NCBI GenBank assembly: GCA_963573305.1
Contig: OY754330.1
Span: 21,176,596 to 21,240,595, forward strand
Source of the DNA: Pyrrhosoma nymphula
Taxonomy: Eukaryota; Arthropoda; Insecta; Odonata; Coenagrionidae
Direction of reading: 5' to 3'
Length of the DNA: 64,000 nucleotides
Position 1 is the first letter of the stretch. Each line of letters begins with the position of its first letter. The notes under the pieces were generated by a model, which worked only from the letters and a program-made list of their open reading frames with translations, did no database searches and had not been told where the DNA came from. The position numbers were made by a program, and so were the translations under genes. Below are positions 36,780-48,775 of the stretch, in pieces.

Positions 36780-36905
36780 ATGAATGATTTTAGGCTTTCT
36801 CCGGCGAATGATGCTGATGAACTCTTCTCGGGTTTCCCACCGGGTTAGGCTTTCCATGATTGCCGACGTTTCGGCAGGAGACTTTCCTGCCATTTTCAAG
36901 GCTGT
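36780..36905 (-). repeat. GAAACGTCGGC repeat, copy 1
   Basis: On the minus strand: AATGGCAGGAAAGTCTCC, TGCCGAAACGTCGGCAATCA, then ACCCGGTGGGAAACCCGA and CATCATTCGCCGG. The GGCAGGA/TCCTGCC stem followed by GAAAC and ACGTC resembles the right half of a hammerhead core, but CTGATGA is not intact. A related copy in the other orientation is at 61620-61755. Such repeats are common in arthropods; translated, the 3' part gives RWETREEFISIIRRRK, perhaps a coding remnant of a retroelement. Confidence 0.65.
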
Positions 36906-39438
36906 GTTAAAATAATCGCTTTTCCCAATCATGAGTATATATTTTTTTAATAACTAGCTAGGTTTAAAAGCAAAGTTTTTAATTATAGACGACATTTTCT
37001 TTGACACCTCTACGATACACAAAGTTATACGGCATTAAATAACTGGCCGTACGGCCACACAAGTGTAAAACATTTACTAGTAACTTAATAAATCAACTTA
37101 ATAGAGTAATAAACAGAATTAACCCCAATAAATATGCCCCTTCCATTTTCCTTTGACTTCATTGCATTTAGACATACGGTTAGATGCCAAATTTGCTTTA
37201 ATAAAATATCGTCTCTTCCGTGATTTAAAATTTGTATATCCAATTTATTGTCCAAATTTACGCTTGATTAAGTCACGAGCAAAGATTGCAAAGGATGTTC
37301 GAGAAGAGAAACTGCGGCACCAGCGGTGTCTACCGAGGAAATAAAAAAAATGGTGGGGTGAAGGATATACACTTCACAGTTGCCTCATTATTGCATTCTG
37401 AATAGCTTCCATGGATATTTCCCTCCAATGAAAATTAGCACCGGAGGAAAATGCAAAATATGAGGGCAACTACCTTTCGGCGCCAGCCTTTTGACCAGAC
37501 ATTTTAGGTCACTGTGCTCGGGTGAAGGAAATCTTTTTCCAAGATTTTCAATGGGACGAAAAATGACTGCATTGATTCGCACCGAGGGAGGAATGGCATA
37601 AGTGATGCATGGCAAGCGATGAATAATTTGATAGACGGTGAACGACTTCACGTATTCACATCGACAGGACCAAAGGTTTCTTCATTCGTATAAATCAACC
37701 AACAGAGAGAAGGAAAAAGAATAAAAAAGGATACCAGAAATACATAAATCAAATATAAAAACCAACCCCAATTTTCTATCCCTAAGAAAAGAATTAGTTA
37801 CTGACATTACGGGCAAATAGCTGAGAGGAATACTATTTTTTGACCCAAGTACTGTGCGTGTTTGATGATTACGATAGTGGAATGAATGTTGTGACAAGAC
37901 ACTGTAGACCAAGAGAGTTATGGATAAATATCCTGGAAGAGGCATTGAAGAGAAGGAATATAAGGAGTCTTAAGAACAAGAGAAACGGTGTATGAAACAA
38001 TGCATACATTTTACCATAGCAAAAGATGTATGCAAGGATGGGGCATATTAGAGGACATTATTAAAAGAGAGCTAGTTTTTAAGGCCTAACAGCAATAGCT
38101 AAACTCTTTGACTGTGCCTACCTCGATAGATAAACCCGCGAAAGGTATGTTTGTATTAATAAACGAAGGAAAACTGGATTAATTATAAATGAAAGTCTGC
38201 AAGTTTTTAAACAAACGTTAAATGTAGTGATTCATTGCATAGCAAGAGAAGGACTGGTTGAAATTTATATGTCTCCATTCCACTTTCCTTCCACAAATAC
38301 TTCTTCAAATTACTTTACCTACTTTTTCATTTCCCAAATCCTTTAACAAACCATATTTCTTCCTGGGCACTAAAACGTCGGTTCTTTCGTGGTGTAAATG
38401 CGATTAGCGTCCTTCCAAACACAGCTTCCGAACGGGGAATCCAAAACGCCGGGAATCAGAGGACCTTTCTCGATAATGGATGAGGACGGCGGTTGTTCAC
38501 CGAAAATCTCTCTTGTCTGCCGAGATAGATAGAGAGAGCGAGAGTGCTTTAAGCGGCTCTTCGGGATGAATGGACCAAGAGTAGAAGCGATGGGGTGGAG
38601 CAGGTAGGCGGACGACGCACTAAACATTCACGAGGAGGCGGAAGATGCAGACACTAATGGAAGACGACCGATATGAGTAGAGAAGAGTATGGAAGCGGGA
38701 GAGGGAACTAGAGTTACCAACTGCTGAAGAGTTGATCCCAGGAGAAGCCATCCAAAGAGTAAGTGATTCCGGAAAAAAACCGGTAGATAAAGCTAAAAGC
38801 ATGATTATAATTACCGTAGAATACCTATGTATTCTCAATAAATTAACACCACGTATTCCAAGATTTTATCATAGTAAAACAAGAACGGTCAAAAGCTGTA
38901 GTTCAATGCAGTAGCTATGTACTCCAATTGTGTTCGTATTGTATCATTTACTCTCATATATCAATCATGTAAATAACTAAATTTGTTTTTGAAAGCAAGG
39001 ATAGTGGTCTAAAATGTCACTGACTGCATTATCACAGAAACACATTATAAAAATAAATTCAGTCTGCAGTAATGCAGTCTGTGACACATTTCCACAAACT
39101 ATCGCCGGAAACTTGAAAATCTGTTAATATGCCACTATTTAAAATAATAGGATCCCAGTAAAATACGCAAATTATTTACGTCTAATTGGTGCCTTCTCGT
39201 GGAAAACCCCTGAATGTAGACTCACTCCATTCATGCACAAAACAATGCAAGCAGAGGAATGATTATGTGCACATGACTAAAATATGACATAAAACAGACA
39301 CACCACTTTTTCTCTCACTGGATGAAATTCTGAGATAAATTTAAATATTCTGTGATATCAGTAGATATTAACATGTGAACACAAAATGTAAATCACAGAA
39401 AACGATTGTTTTGGAAATAACATTTTATGAATTCGTGC
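36906..39438. other. AT-rich non-coding stretch, no gene seen
   Basis: Only short ORFs below 90 aa without domains. A GA-rich patch lies near 38520-38710. Confidence 0.5.
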
Positions 39439-39442
39439 TTAA

Positions 39443-39996
39443 AGTATGAGCGAAAAATCATTTCACCTAGAATTTGATGAACTTGGTCTCATTAAAAAAA
39501 ACAACTCATCTTTTCAATGATATAAAAATATCAACCCCTTGCCTAACTACTTTTCGAGCAAGTTGCCTAAAAATATAAGCTGTTTTACATTGGAGACATT
39601 ATGGCTGTACGCTCCAGAGGGAGAATAATAAAAAAAATTGGGAACTTCTAACACCTAGATTTCGTCAAAAAACTAACGGTATGTAGATAGCATGTTTTTG
39701 CAGCTACATATTTATAAAAAATATTCTATTACTCACCACAGTTAATTTTACAGAATCGCAAAGAAACCTGCTGTTTTGAAGGGTTTTCAGCCGTACGGCG
39801 TGAAAAAATGAGTCAAGTTAGAGACTAATCTAGCTTTATTTATTTAATTACTGAGAATTTTGGTCATTTTTAACTATAAATTTGCGCCATTAATACTACA
39901 ATATTTATTTCATACTTCTTACAAACGCTGAAATAAAAAAATAAAATTTGAATATGGTCCCCATTATGACTAGGGAACTATCTCGCTCAAACCACC
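39443..39996 (-). mobile_element. TTAA-flanked short DNA element, copy 2
   Basis: Flanked by TTAA on both sides (39439-39442 and 39997-40000). Ends are AGTATGAGCGAA and CGCTCAAACCACC; length 554 bp. It is the reverse complement of copy 1 in order: TTTCACCTAGAATTTGATGA at the left, AAAAAATGAGTCAAGTTAGA in the middle, and TATGGTCCCCATTATGACTA near the right end. No ORF. Confidence 0.9.
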
Positions 39997-40000
39997 TTAA

Positions 40001-42335
40001 GCGAAAAGGATTGCTTTAATACGGGGGAAGAGAGAATTTTAAAGTAATATTCCGATTCCGTGAGATTCCTACCGAATCCGGGGGTGTTGGCAACGCTGGA
40101 GGGGACGGGCGGACGAGGCTGGCGGATGGGCCATTACTGCAGGCGCAGGCGAGTTGAGGCTTGAGGCAGCGGAGTTGACGACAGGCCCCCCGGGTGGGGG
40201 TGGAAGGGCGATGAAAAGGGGCGAAGGAGACACAGAAGTCGAAGGAAGGCCTTTGTCGCAGACGTCTGGGCTCTTCATTACTTATGACTCCCGAGCGGGC
40301 ACCACTAGTAACTTCTAAATAAAGAGGAATGGATCGCTTGTGACGCCGGGCTGTCGTCTGTTAGCGTTATTCTCTTTGGCAGGCGAAGACGAATGTCTAC
40401 CCGGCAATGAATGATTCTGTGAGGAAGGAAATGAAGGCATCGTACGTGGCGGTGCGATGGAATTTGTGCGTGGCGCATATATAACGCATGAGAGTAGATT
40501 AAGGAATGGTAGTTGGGCTAATTGTGGGACAGAGAAATGTCAGGATGATCGATTGAAAGGAACTGAGCAATTTTCCTTCCCTACGAATGCTAAAATGTTC
40601 GATTCAAATTCAAAAATATAGTGATGGTAGTGGCCGCCAGCAGGGAGATAATTTGAATAAGAACATTGAGTGAATGAAGAAGGAATTGCTCTACACTAAT
40701 CTTCAAGAATGCTTTCATGAATAATACAACTAGTTTAGAAATGCTTCTCAATTCTTAATTGGTGCGATAAAATAATCTCGTCGAAGCACCGTTTTGCATA
40801 AAAGCATACCCCAGGAACATTCTGGAGGGTGAAATTACAACATCATGCACCTGATTGCCCCAAGCGCTCAAGAACGAGTTCAAAGAAACTTGCATGACGC
40901 GTAACAACTCACTTTGTTTACGTAAATAAACTTAAAGATCGTCGCGACACGACTTCCGACTTCTTTGAGCCGAATGAATGAAGTAACTCAGGTAAGTTAT
41001 GGGGTCAGTGACCGTGGGAGGTCATGAGAGAATGCTTTGACTGACAACAGACAAGGAGAAAATATTGCGGCCGAATGAGTGGGGAGAGATGGAGGGAGAA
41101 GAGTGCGGGAGAGGGGGGAAAGAGAGAGAGAGGTTGGTAGTTGGATGGAAAGCGGGTGAGATTGGACGGGTAACGAGCGCTCAGAGCAATTGCGAATGAA
41201 AAATGTAAGACCGAGAACAGAGATGAGTCCACGGAAGCCAATTTACGAGAAACTCGCTTACTTTGAAGAAAAAAATGATATTATTCATCTCTCAAGTAAA
41301 ATTATCATTTTCTTAGCCTAATTTAATACACGGGGTTTAGACAATTAATGATTGACAACCAGCAGCACCGATTAATGATGTTTATTACCACGGTTCACGG
41401 AAATGGTTCAAAGATTCGGCATGAAGAAATCTAAAAAAATAAAAATACGTGAAAAGTAATGACAGATGCGATTTAAGTTTCCATTAAAATATATCTTCTA
41501 CAAATGTCGTCCATAAATTTTAATTAGTTCAAAATTCATTCAAAAAGAAGTTACTCACCAGATCCAGTCTTCATTTCTAAAAGCCTTTGAGTACTTTCGC
41601 AAAAAACCTGGAATGGTTATATTCTCTGTAACGTGCAAGAAGGTTAAAGGAATGCGTATTCTGTTTGAACAATAATTCACAAATATGCATCGACGGAGCG
41701 TTTTACCGTTACTGTTAAAGGGTCATTTTTAACAGAAAATTATTTCAACCAAAGCTCATCTCACTGGTTGTATCGCCATGACGCTTACAGCTACTACGTC
41801 TTCTTAATTCCTTCTTCTTGTGAAAGTTCCTAACTGCATATATATTAGCCAATATAACACCTACCTATATTTGGCCTACCTATATACACTGGCCACCAGC
41901 CCAAGTCATAAAAGAACCTGTTAGTCTTCGATCGAGAACTTAAATTGGACAAGAAGCAGGTTAGAATACAAGATAATAAATTAATGAAAATAAGAAGGGT
42001 GTACTCTATAGTTTGAGTAAAAGAAGACCAAATTACAGATGCTCACTATTACTTCAATGGGTATCGACATTGTCAGATCAACATCCACTGAAATCAGTTG
42101 AAGGAATTTATTCTTATTTCTCGGAAGCTCTGCTCTCTGGAGTTGAAAATTTCATGCTACACAAAAAGAGAGTAGTTCCTCTCAGTGCTCCACACTGTGT
42201 TAATCTCTGCGCGTTGAAGTAGTTCGCCACATCCCCCCTGGAAGTATCCGTATTCCCAATGAACCCAGTCCCACAGCCGCTCCGCCACCGCCGTCGCGCC
42301 GCTTACACATAGGTATGCATGTCTGTACCTACCGT
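40001..42335. other. Non-coding stretch
   Basis: 40080-40300 is GC-rich and 41080-41160 is GA-rich. Short ORFs only. No element ends seen. Confidence 0.5.
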
Positions 42336-42339
42336 TTAA

Positions 42340-42895
42340 GATAGTTTGAGCGAGAAATTACTTCACATAAAATTCGATGGATTTGGTCTCATAATAAAAA
42401 AATGATCTCCTCTTTCCAATGAGAACATAATATCAGACATTATAAGTTTCGAGATATATGTAAAAAATATACCAGCCATTTTCCATGCGATATTTACGGG
42501 TATGAACTCCATAGGGACTTATTTTTAAATAAATAAAGGGATTCTAACGCATAGGTCTCGTCACAAATTAAATAGTGTGTTGTTTGTATGCTTTCTCAAC
42601 TATGGTTTTAATAAATCAACTTCTCACAGCCGCAACTTTTACATAATCGACAAAAATATTCGGTTGTTAAGGCGTTTTCAGAGTAGGTACGGCGAGAAGA
42701 AAATTAGTCAAGTTATCACCTTGTACATTTATTTTCAATTAGGTACTGAGGATTTCATTTATTTAAAAAAAAATGTTGTGCCGTTAATGCTACAATGGAT
42801 ATTCACTTCATGCTCCGTAGATGTGGTTTAATTTAAAAATGGTATTTGAATTTGGTCTCTATTATATCTAGGAAAAAATCTCGCTCTTGCCACCT
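42340..42895 (-). mobile_element. TTAA-flanked short DNA element, copy 3
   Basis: TTAA at 42336-42339 and 42896-42899. Ends are GATAGTTTGAGCGAGA and CTCGCTCTTGCCACCT; 556 bp. It is the most diverged copy (for example AAAATTAGTCAAGTTATCAC in the middle) and has the same orientation as copies 2 and 5. A short ORF inside (42577-42831) is meaningless. Confidence 0.85.
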
Positions 42896-42899
42896 TTAA

Positions 42900-43781
42900 A
42901 GGGGCTTGCACCGTAACCCGAGCAGAGCTCAAGAGACGTGGGCAAGGGAAACGCACCGGAACCACAGCGGCGTATTGGAGCGTGCACGAACAAACATGCA
43001 GCACGGTGGGCGCACTCTTGCGGCTTTCCTGACGGACGTGCGACTGTGCAGTTATGCCTCGCACCCGCGAAATAGTATCGGAATGTGTAACTCCACGGTC
43101 GAATACAGTACATTTCACATGTGCCCAAGGATGCATTGGCAAATATCCTCTATGAGATATATGTTTCTCCAAAATGGAGCTTCAGACGAGACTCTCTGCA
43201 TACAAGACCATGGAAACAGTTCGTAGCTACAGCTCGGATAATACTTCAAGTCATTTTCATGACACAGTACCAATGACATATTCGAAATTTGATGTTTCGG
43301 GAAATAATACGTAAATATTAAAAAACAAAAGCTACCGGAAAACTATGGAAATATTAAATACGGTACAAAATTATTGAAAGAGGCCATTTAAATAGTTGCA
43401 ACATTCATTAAAGGTGTGGAGTATATTCAATACAACTAAAAAAACATTATTTGAAAGCTCACTTGCAATATCACATTCAATCCTCTAAGCACAGTGTAAT
43501 GGAATATTAAGTCAATTAATTGTTCTGCATCAAAGTAATCATTGTTATCTACAAAATGAAGGCCACCTCGTCGGAATCAGTGGATCATTTATTATATAAT
43601 TAATCGCCAGCCGACAAAGGGGAATTAAGTTTGACGGCACCATTCCAAAATCAAGGATTAGATCATCATCGAAGAATTAATCGGTATCCGCTTGTAATTA
43701 AATTTCATAAGCCTTATTGAAGCGAGCGATCGATTATGAAGCGGGGAATAATTAGCGCGATCTCCGATTTTGTGGTGCGTC
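42900..43781. other. Non-coding stretch
   Basis: 42900-43230 is richer in GC with overlapping ORFs on both strands (106-114 aa, cysteine/histidine-containing, no domain). 43230-43780 is AT-rich. Confidence 0.45.
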
Positions 43782-43842
43782 AGAGAGTTATCTAAATACA
43801 TGAAGCACGAAGCAAAAGCCATTTCGATTTAGATAACTCTCT
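43782..43842. repeat. Hairpin with a perfect 16-bp stem
   Basis: AGAGAGTTATCTAAAT (43782-43797) and ATTTAGATAACTCTCT (43827-43842) are exact inverted repeats around a 29-base loop. Confidence 0.9.
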
Positions 43843-43971
43843 TTGTTTTCCAACCTTTTTTCCACATGCTAAGGTAAAACAGCGTCGAATCCCCAAGAAA
43901 CATCATTATCGCGTTGTGACTGGCCGAAATTACAACGGGGGGAAGAGTGGGAGCGGAAGCGGCGCCGCTAA

Positions 43972-45088
43972 GGAAGTTAGAACGAGATATTTCCCTAGTC
44001 ATAATGGAGACAATATTCGAATTTTATTTTTTAATACAAGCGTCTCTAAGGAGTATGAAGTAAAAATTGTTACTCTAATTACGCAAAAATCGCATATGAC
44101 AAAAATTATCAGTAATTAAATAAATATATTCTCATAAGTCTCTAACTTGACTCATTTTTTCACACCGTACGGCTAAAAAGCCTTCAAAACAGCAGGTTTT
44201 TTTTGCTGTTCTGTAAAAAATACTACTGCAAGTAATTGTTTAATTTTTATCAGCAGTAGAGCAAACATACTTACTACACACCGCTAGTTTTTCGAGGAAA
44301 TCTAGGTGTAATAAATTACTAATTTTTTTTTCAATATTCCCCCTCTGGAATGCACACCCGTAATCTATCCCATGCAAAACATCTTAAATGTTCCGGAAAA
44401 TCATTCTAAAAGTAGTCCGGTAAGGAGTTAATATTTTCATATCATTGGAAAGATGGGAGTTTTTTTCTTTAAAGTAGTTTGAGCGAAATATCACTTCATC
44501 TAGAATTTGATGAATTTGACTTCATTTTAAAGATAAAACTCCCATCTTTCCAATAATAGCAAAATATTAACCCCTTGCCGATGTACTTTTCGAATAATTT
44601 GCCTAAAAATACAAGCTGTTTTACTTGGGATTGATTACGGCTGTGCGCTTCAGAGGGAGAGTATTGAAAAAAAAGGAATTTATAACACCTAAATTTCGTC
44701 GAAAAACTAACGGTGTGTAGTTTGTATGTTTTCTCAATTGTTGATAAAAATTATCAATAACTCACTCCAGAAAATTGTACTGAATCGCTAAAAAAACCTC
44801 TTGTGATGGCGTTTCCACCATACGTCGTGAAAAAATTAGTCAAGTTAGAGACTCGTGTAGTTATATTTATTTAATTACTGAGAATTTTTGTCACATATAA
44901 CTATATTTTTGTGCCTTCAATATTTCATCATATATATATACTTCATATTTCTTACCGACGCTGAAATAAAAAAAATAAAGTTCGAATATGGTCTTCATTA
45001 TGGCTAAGGAACTATCTCGCTCAAACTACCTTAAAATGAGGTAAGATTCATCAAATACTTAGTGAAGTGATTTCTCGCTCAAGCTAAC
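43972..45088 (+). mobile_element. TTAA-flanked short DNA element, copy 4, split by copy 5
   Basis: The left part 43972-44472 starts GGAAGTTAGAACGAGATA and follows copy 1 through ATTTCCCTAGTCATAATGG. It continues to AAGATGGGAGTTTTTTTCTT at 44468. The right part 45035-45088 resumes exactly where copy 1 would continue (AATGAGGT, ATTCATCAA) and ends CTCAAGCTAACTTAA. Removing copy 5 leaves 555 bp, the family length. Flanks are CTAA (43968-43971) and TTAA (45089-45092, the right target copy). Confidence 0.9.
44473..45030 (-). mobile_element. TTAA-flanked short DNA element, copy 5, nested inside copy 4
   Basis: TTAA at 44469-44472 and at 45031-45034 immediately flank ends AGTAGTTTGAGCG and CGCTCAAACTACC; length 558 bp. 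The target in copy 4 corresponds to CTTTAAATGAGG in copy 1, so the TTAA is a true target duplication, not part of the element. This event proves transposition of the family after copy 4 had inserted. Confidence 0.93.
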
Positions 45089-45092
45089 TTAA

Positions 45093-48000
45093 GCGGGAGC
45101 AAGCGGGAGCGGGGAGCGGGCTTGGAGTTAACGGCGAGGGCCGCGTGTGGGAAAGAACAGAGGAGGGAAGGAGACTGAGAGGGTGGGTGCAGTTGAGAAT
45201 AGGGCGAGGGTGGAGGAGCGGAGGAGGGAAGAAGGGAAATCAGCGGGGAGGAGGAGGAGGAGGTAATATACGGTTGGCCAAAGGAAGGGACTTTTGTAGG
45301 GAAATGGAATTCATAATGGATAGGTGCAGGGGGTTTTTTTGGAGGGGGAGAGAGTTGGAGGGAAAGATTGGGGGGGGGGGGGTTCGGGGGAGCAGGAGAG
45401 ACAAACGGTCCGCAGCTGTGGAGAGCGTTGAGCGCTTGAGGAGGAGAAATGGGACAGGAATGGAGAGGGTTTGGATGAGAGCGGGAGAGGGAAGGAATCC
45501 AGAGACAAAAACAGAGCCACGAGGTTACGGAGACACGCACAAGAGGGGACGGAGGGGGGGAAGGACGGATGTCGTTGAGAAATGCAAGAGAGGGGTTAAA
45601 AGCGTCGAGGAGGAAGAATCGGAGATCTCAGGGATATGCAGGGCACATAATTTACTTAGCATAAAAGATCAATAGTGCATTCACGGCCCGAGGTGTGCAG
45701 TTTACTATCCATAGAGATTATTCCTACGAAGCTTTGTTCTGCCCTAGAGTTAGTGGACGACAGCACACTTTAGATATATATGCCTCAGTGCATGAATAAA
45801 TTTCAACGCTTTAATAAAGCTAAGAAACAAGAAAACTCGTTCCCTGCGTCGGTCAAGTGTTGTACCTGAAATTCTTATTAAATATTTATAACGGATAGTT
45901 TGATCTCAAATTTTGTTATCCACTTAATGAAAATGCCAGAAGGATACTCTTCCGAGAATACAGCTGAACAAACGTTTCTCATTCGTTCAATGGGTGATTA
46001 TAAATGTAAAAAAAACATCTTGGCCACAAGGGAAATGGAAAATCTTATTACTTAAAGCACTCGAGGTAAATTAAATAATTTTAGTTAAAGAGAGGTCAGT
46101 GTAAGACAGCGGTATTTTTTATCCACGCTGGAAGTGATCCATGATATGATTAGACAGCCGAAATCACGGGGAACCAAAATTTCTGAGGAGCAAAACAAGT
46201 GAAAAAAGCCATGTTCTTCGGTGAGTTACAACTTGCCTTCCAAAAGAGGATTTTAGGCTCAGGACGATACACGTGAGAAATTTTTTCACTAAATATTCTC
46301 CAAAAAATAAACTATGTGAGAGTGGTAGCTACAGTGAAAAAAAGCACCAATCACAAAAGATCTGTCCTAGAAAATTTTCGATAACAACACTACGCACAGT
46401 CAAAAAGTTTAGTTTTAAAACTCAGCTTAACTGCTTATAAATCTCAGCCTCAATATTTAAAAACGGAAACACACGATAAAACTTCCCGAAATCTCACAGT
46501 ACGCCCATAAAAATGGTTTGTGGCAAATCGGTGAAATATTACAACTGACGAACTTTTCTGGTTCATCAATTTTACGCTATAGAGTCCGTCCATTTGAAAC
46601 ATACTGATTTGAGTTAGAAATAAAATGAAAAGTAAACAATATTTTCACGATCGTATGATTTAAACAAAAGCCAATATCATGAATTCATCGGTCACGTGAT
46701 TCCCTTCCCCTAATGGCATTGGACTTATTTACTAATTGGCTACATTTCCAACTGTCAACTGCGCCATTATCTTGCACGAATTATAGATGAATCCACGCCG
46801 TCCTGGTGAACGAGAATAGAGTAAGTGGGTGTACAGGGTTCATTATTGGCCTCAAAAGGGTGTGCTAGGCGGTTGCCTATCGTGGCCGGGAACCCAGCAT
46901 CCCTCCTAACCCCCGCGATTTCGCCTCGTGCCGCTCCCTAGCCTCGGTTCATCCCCCTTTCATCCACACTCGCGCACCCCGCACGTTTACGACCGCCAAC
47001 CAAACCTCATCCACTCATCTTGCAGTCTCGACCCAATCTCCCTTTCCCCTCGCTCCCAACCCAACCCAACCCACTCCACCCGCGGTCAGCCATCGGCTCC
47101 CTTTCTCCCCTTCCCCTCTCGTTTTATCGCTCAACCCCCTCCTATCCACATCCCATGATCTTTCTGCCCCCCACAAACACCTAGAGATCCCTCTTGCACT
47201 ACTCCAACTTTCCCCCGACTCTATCGACCATTTCGGTCTACCCCTTTCGCCTTTCTTGACGACTATCGTAGTTCTATCAAGAGTTCAAGGAAACCCTTCC
47301 AAGCATAATCATAGCGGGCATCGAGTGCTTTCTTTTACTTCCATTACAAGATGAGTGAAATTTCTTAACTTTACTTAACCTCTAATTTATTGAGCCATGA
47401 ATCATTAGCATCGGTAGTTACATATACTTTTTTATTTCGGTTCCAAAAATACCCGTTTCGTGACACAGAACTCACCTAAGTACAAAAACACATATATTCA
47501 AACACGCTTTGTCATTACGGAGCTTCATCGCTGATTTACTTCTTTGTTCGTGGAACCACTCGTTCGCTTGAATGGTGTATGACAGGTAGTATTTAGCCGG
47601 AAGAACTTAGGAGTCCGGACAGGATGAAGACAACAAAAAAATATGTACACTCCTTTCCCTGGAATTTGAAGGGAAAATTACTCACGTAATCCACAGAGAT
47701 CGTCACACTAAGTGCCTACTTATTCCTGAAGTTTCAATGAGATGGCGTTTCTATGCGTGTAACTCAATGGCTTACAATCTATACTTAAAATTCCAGGCCA
47801 TACTATAATGTTAATGGAAATGGTGATAAAATAATCCACCAATTTAAAATAGGAGGTCGCTATTAAAACAAATGGTCAAAGCAGCGATTTATCATCGAAC
47901 TGTTATCGAGCTCTATCAAAATATATCCAGGTTAAAAATATAATTAGAATGTGAGGGAATGAAACGTTGATATCTATATGGAGAAGTCTTTAATGTGACG

Positions 48001-48728
48001 GCCACCAAAGATTTATCATGGCTCACGAAGTGGAAAGGGAGGACGGAGTCTAATATTTTACGTGAAACGGCGCCGTCACGCCACCAATTTGACTCCGGCC
48101 GCGGTCTCGAGGCGTGCGATGACAAATGAGAGCGTGAATCTCAACGGAGAGCGGAAGAAAGGAGAGAGACGGGAGCGGCGGAGCGCGGGCAGGCGGATGC
48201 GGCGACTGATGTCCCTCCCCCCCCCACGCTCCTCCCACGCCCGCCTCCCACAAAAGAATTCCAAAAACCGAAGCAAGTCATTCTTCCTCATTTCCCCACC
48301 TCCTCAATTCTCGCACCCACTGCCACACCCCCCTCCCCTAATCCAGAGGGCGTTCTCCTGAGGAAGGAAGTCTGGGAATCGCATCCGACTCCTGCTGAGT
48401 GCACGAAGAGATTGTATTGTGCGCGATACGATGAATGCTGCGTGACATCTATAACTCCCACAATGAGGAAAATAGAGCATCGCAGTTTTTTATCGAACTT
48501 CCGCGGAAGGGCAGAAAACAACTATTTCTACGGGAGCAAAACTATAAATATGACATTACATGCGTCAGAGGCGTGAATATGTGGTAAAATAAACAGTTGA
48601 TATAATATGATATAAATAAATTTAATTGTTTCCAAGTCATTACAAACGACGTATTAATATCGTTTATCGTTGTCATATCGTTGATAGCAAGCTCAACACA
48701 CCAGCATATAAAGGAGAATTTAAAAACA
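45093..48728. other. Non-coding stretch with purine- and pyrimidine-rich blocks
   Basis: 45095-45620 is strongly G/A-rich and contains a run of 13 G at 45370-45382 and (GAG)n at ~45248. ORFs there (153 aa minus, 176 aa plus) are low-complexity. 46880-47230 and 48120-48360 are C-rich. 45660-46880 and 47300-48050 are AT-rich with no gene seen. Confidence 0.5.
45370..45382 (+). repeat. Homopolymer run of 13 G
   Basis: A 13-base G run in a G-rich tract, followed by GGGGG and other G runs; compatible with G-quadruplex formation but also prone to assembly length errors. Confidence 0.8.
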
Positions 48729-48775
48729 AGCCAAAATATGTATCTACAACAGGGTTATAGATACATATTTTGGCT
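48729..48775. repeat. Near-perfect hairpin, 18-bp stem
   Basis: AGCCAAAATATGTATCTA and its exact reverse complement TAGATACATATTTTGGCT flank an 11-base loop. Beyond a small bulge, AACAAG and CTTGTT extend the stem to about 25 bp. It could be a short MITE or a miRNA-like precursor. Confidence 0.85.
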
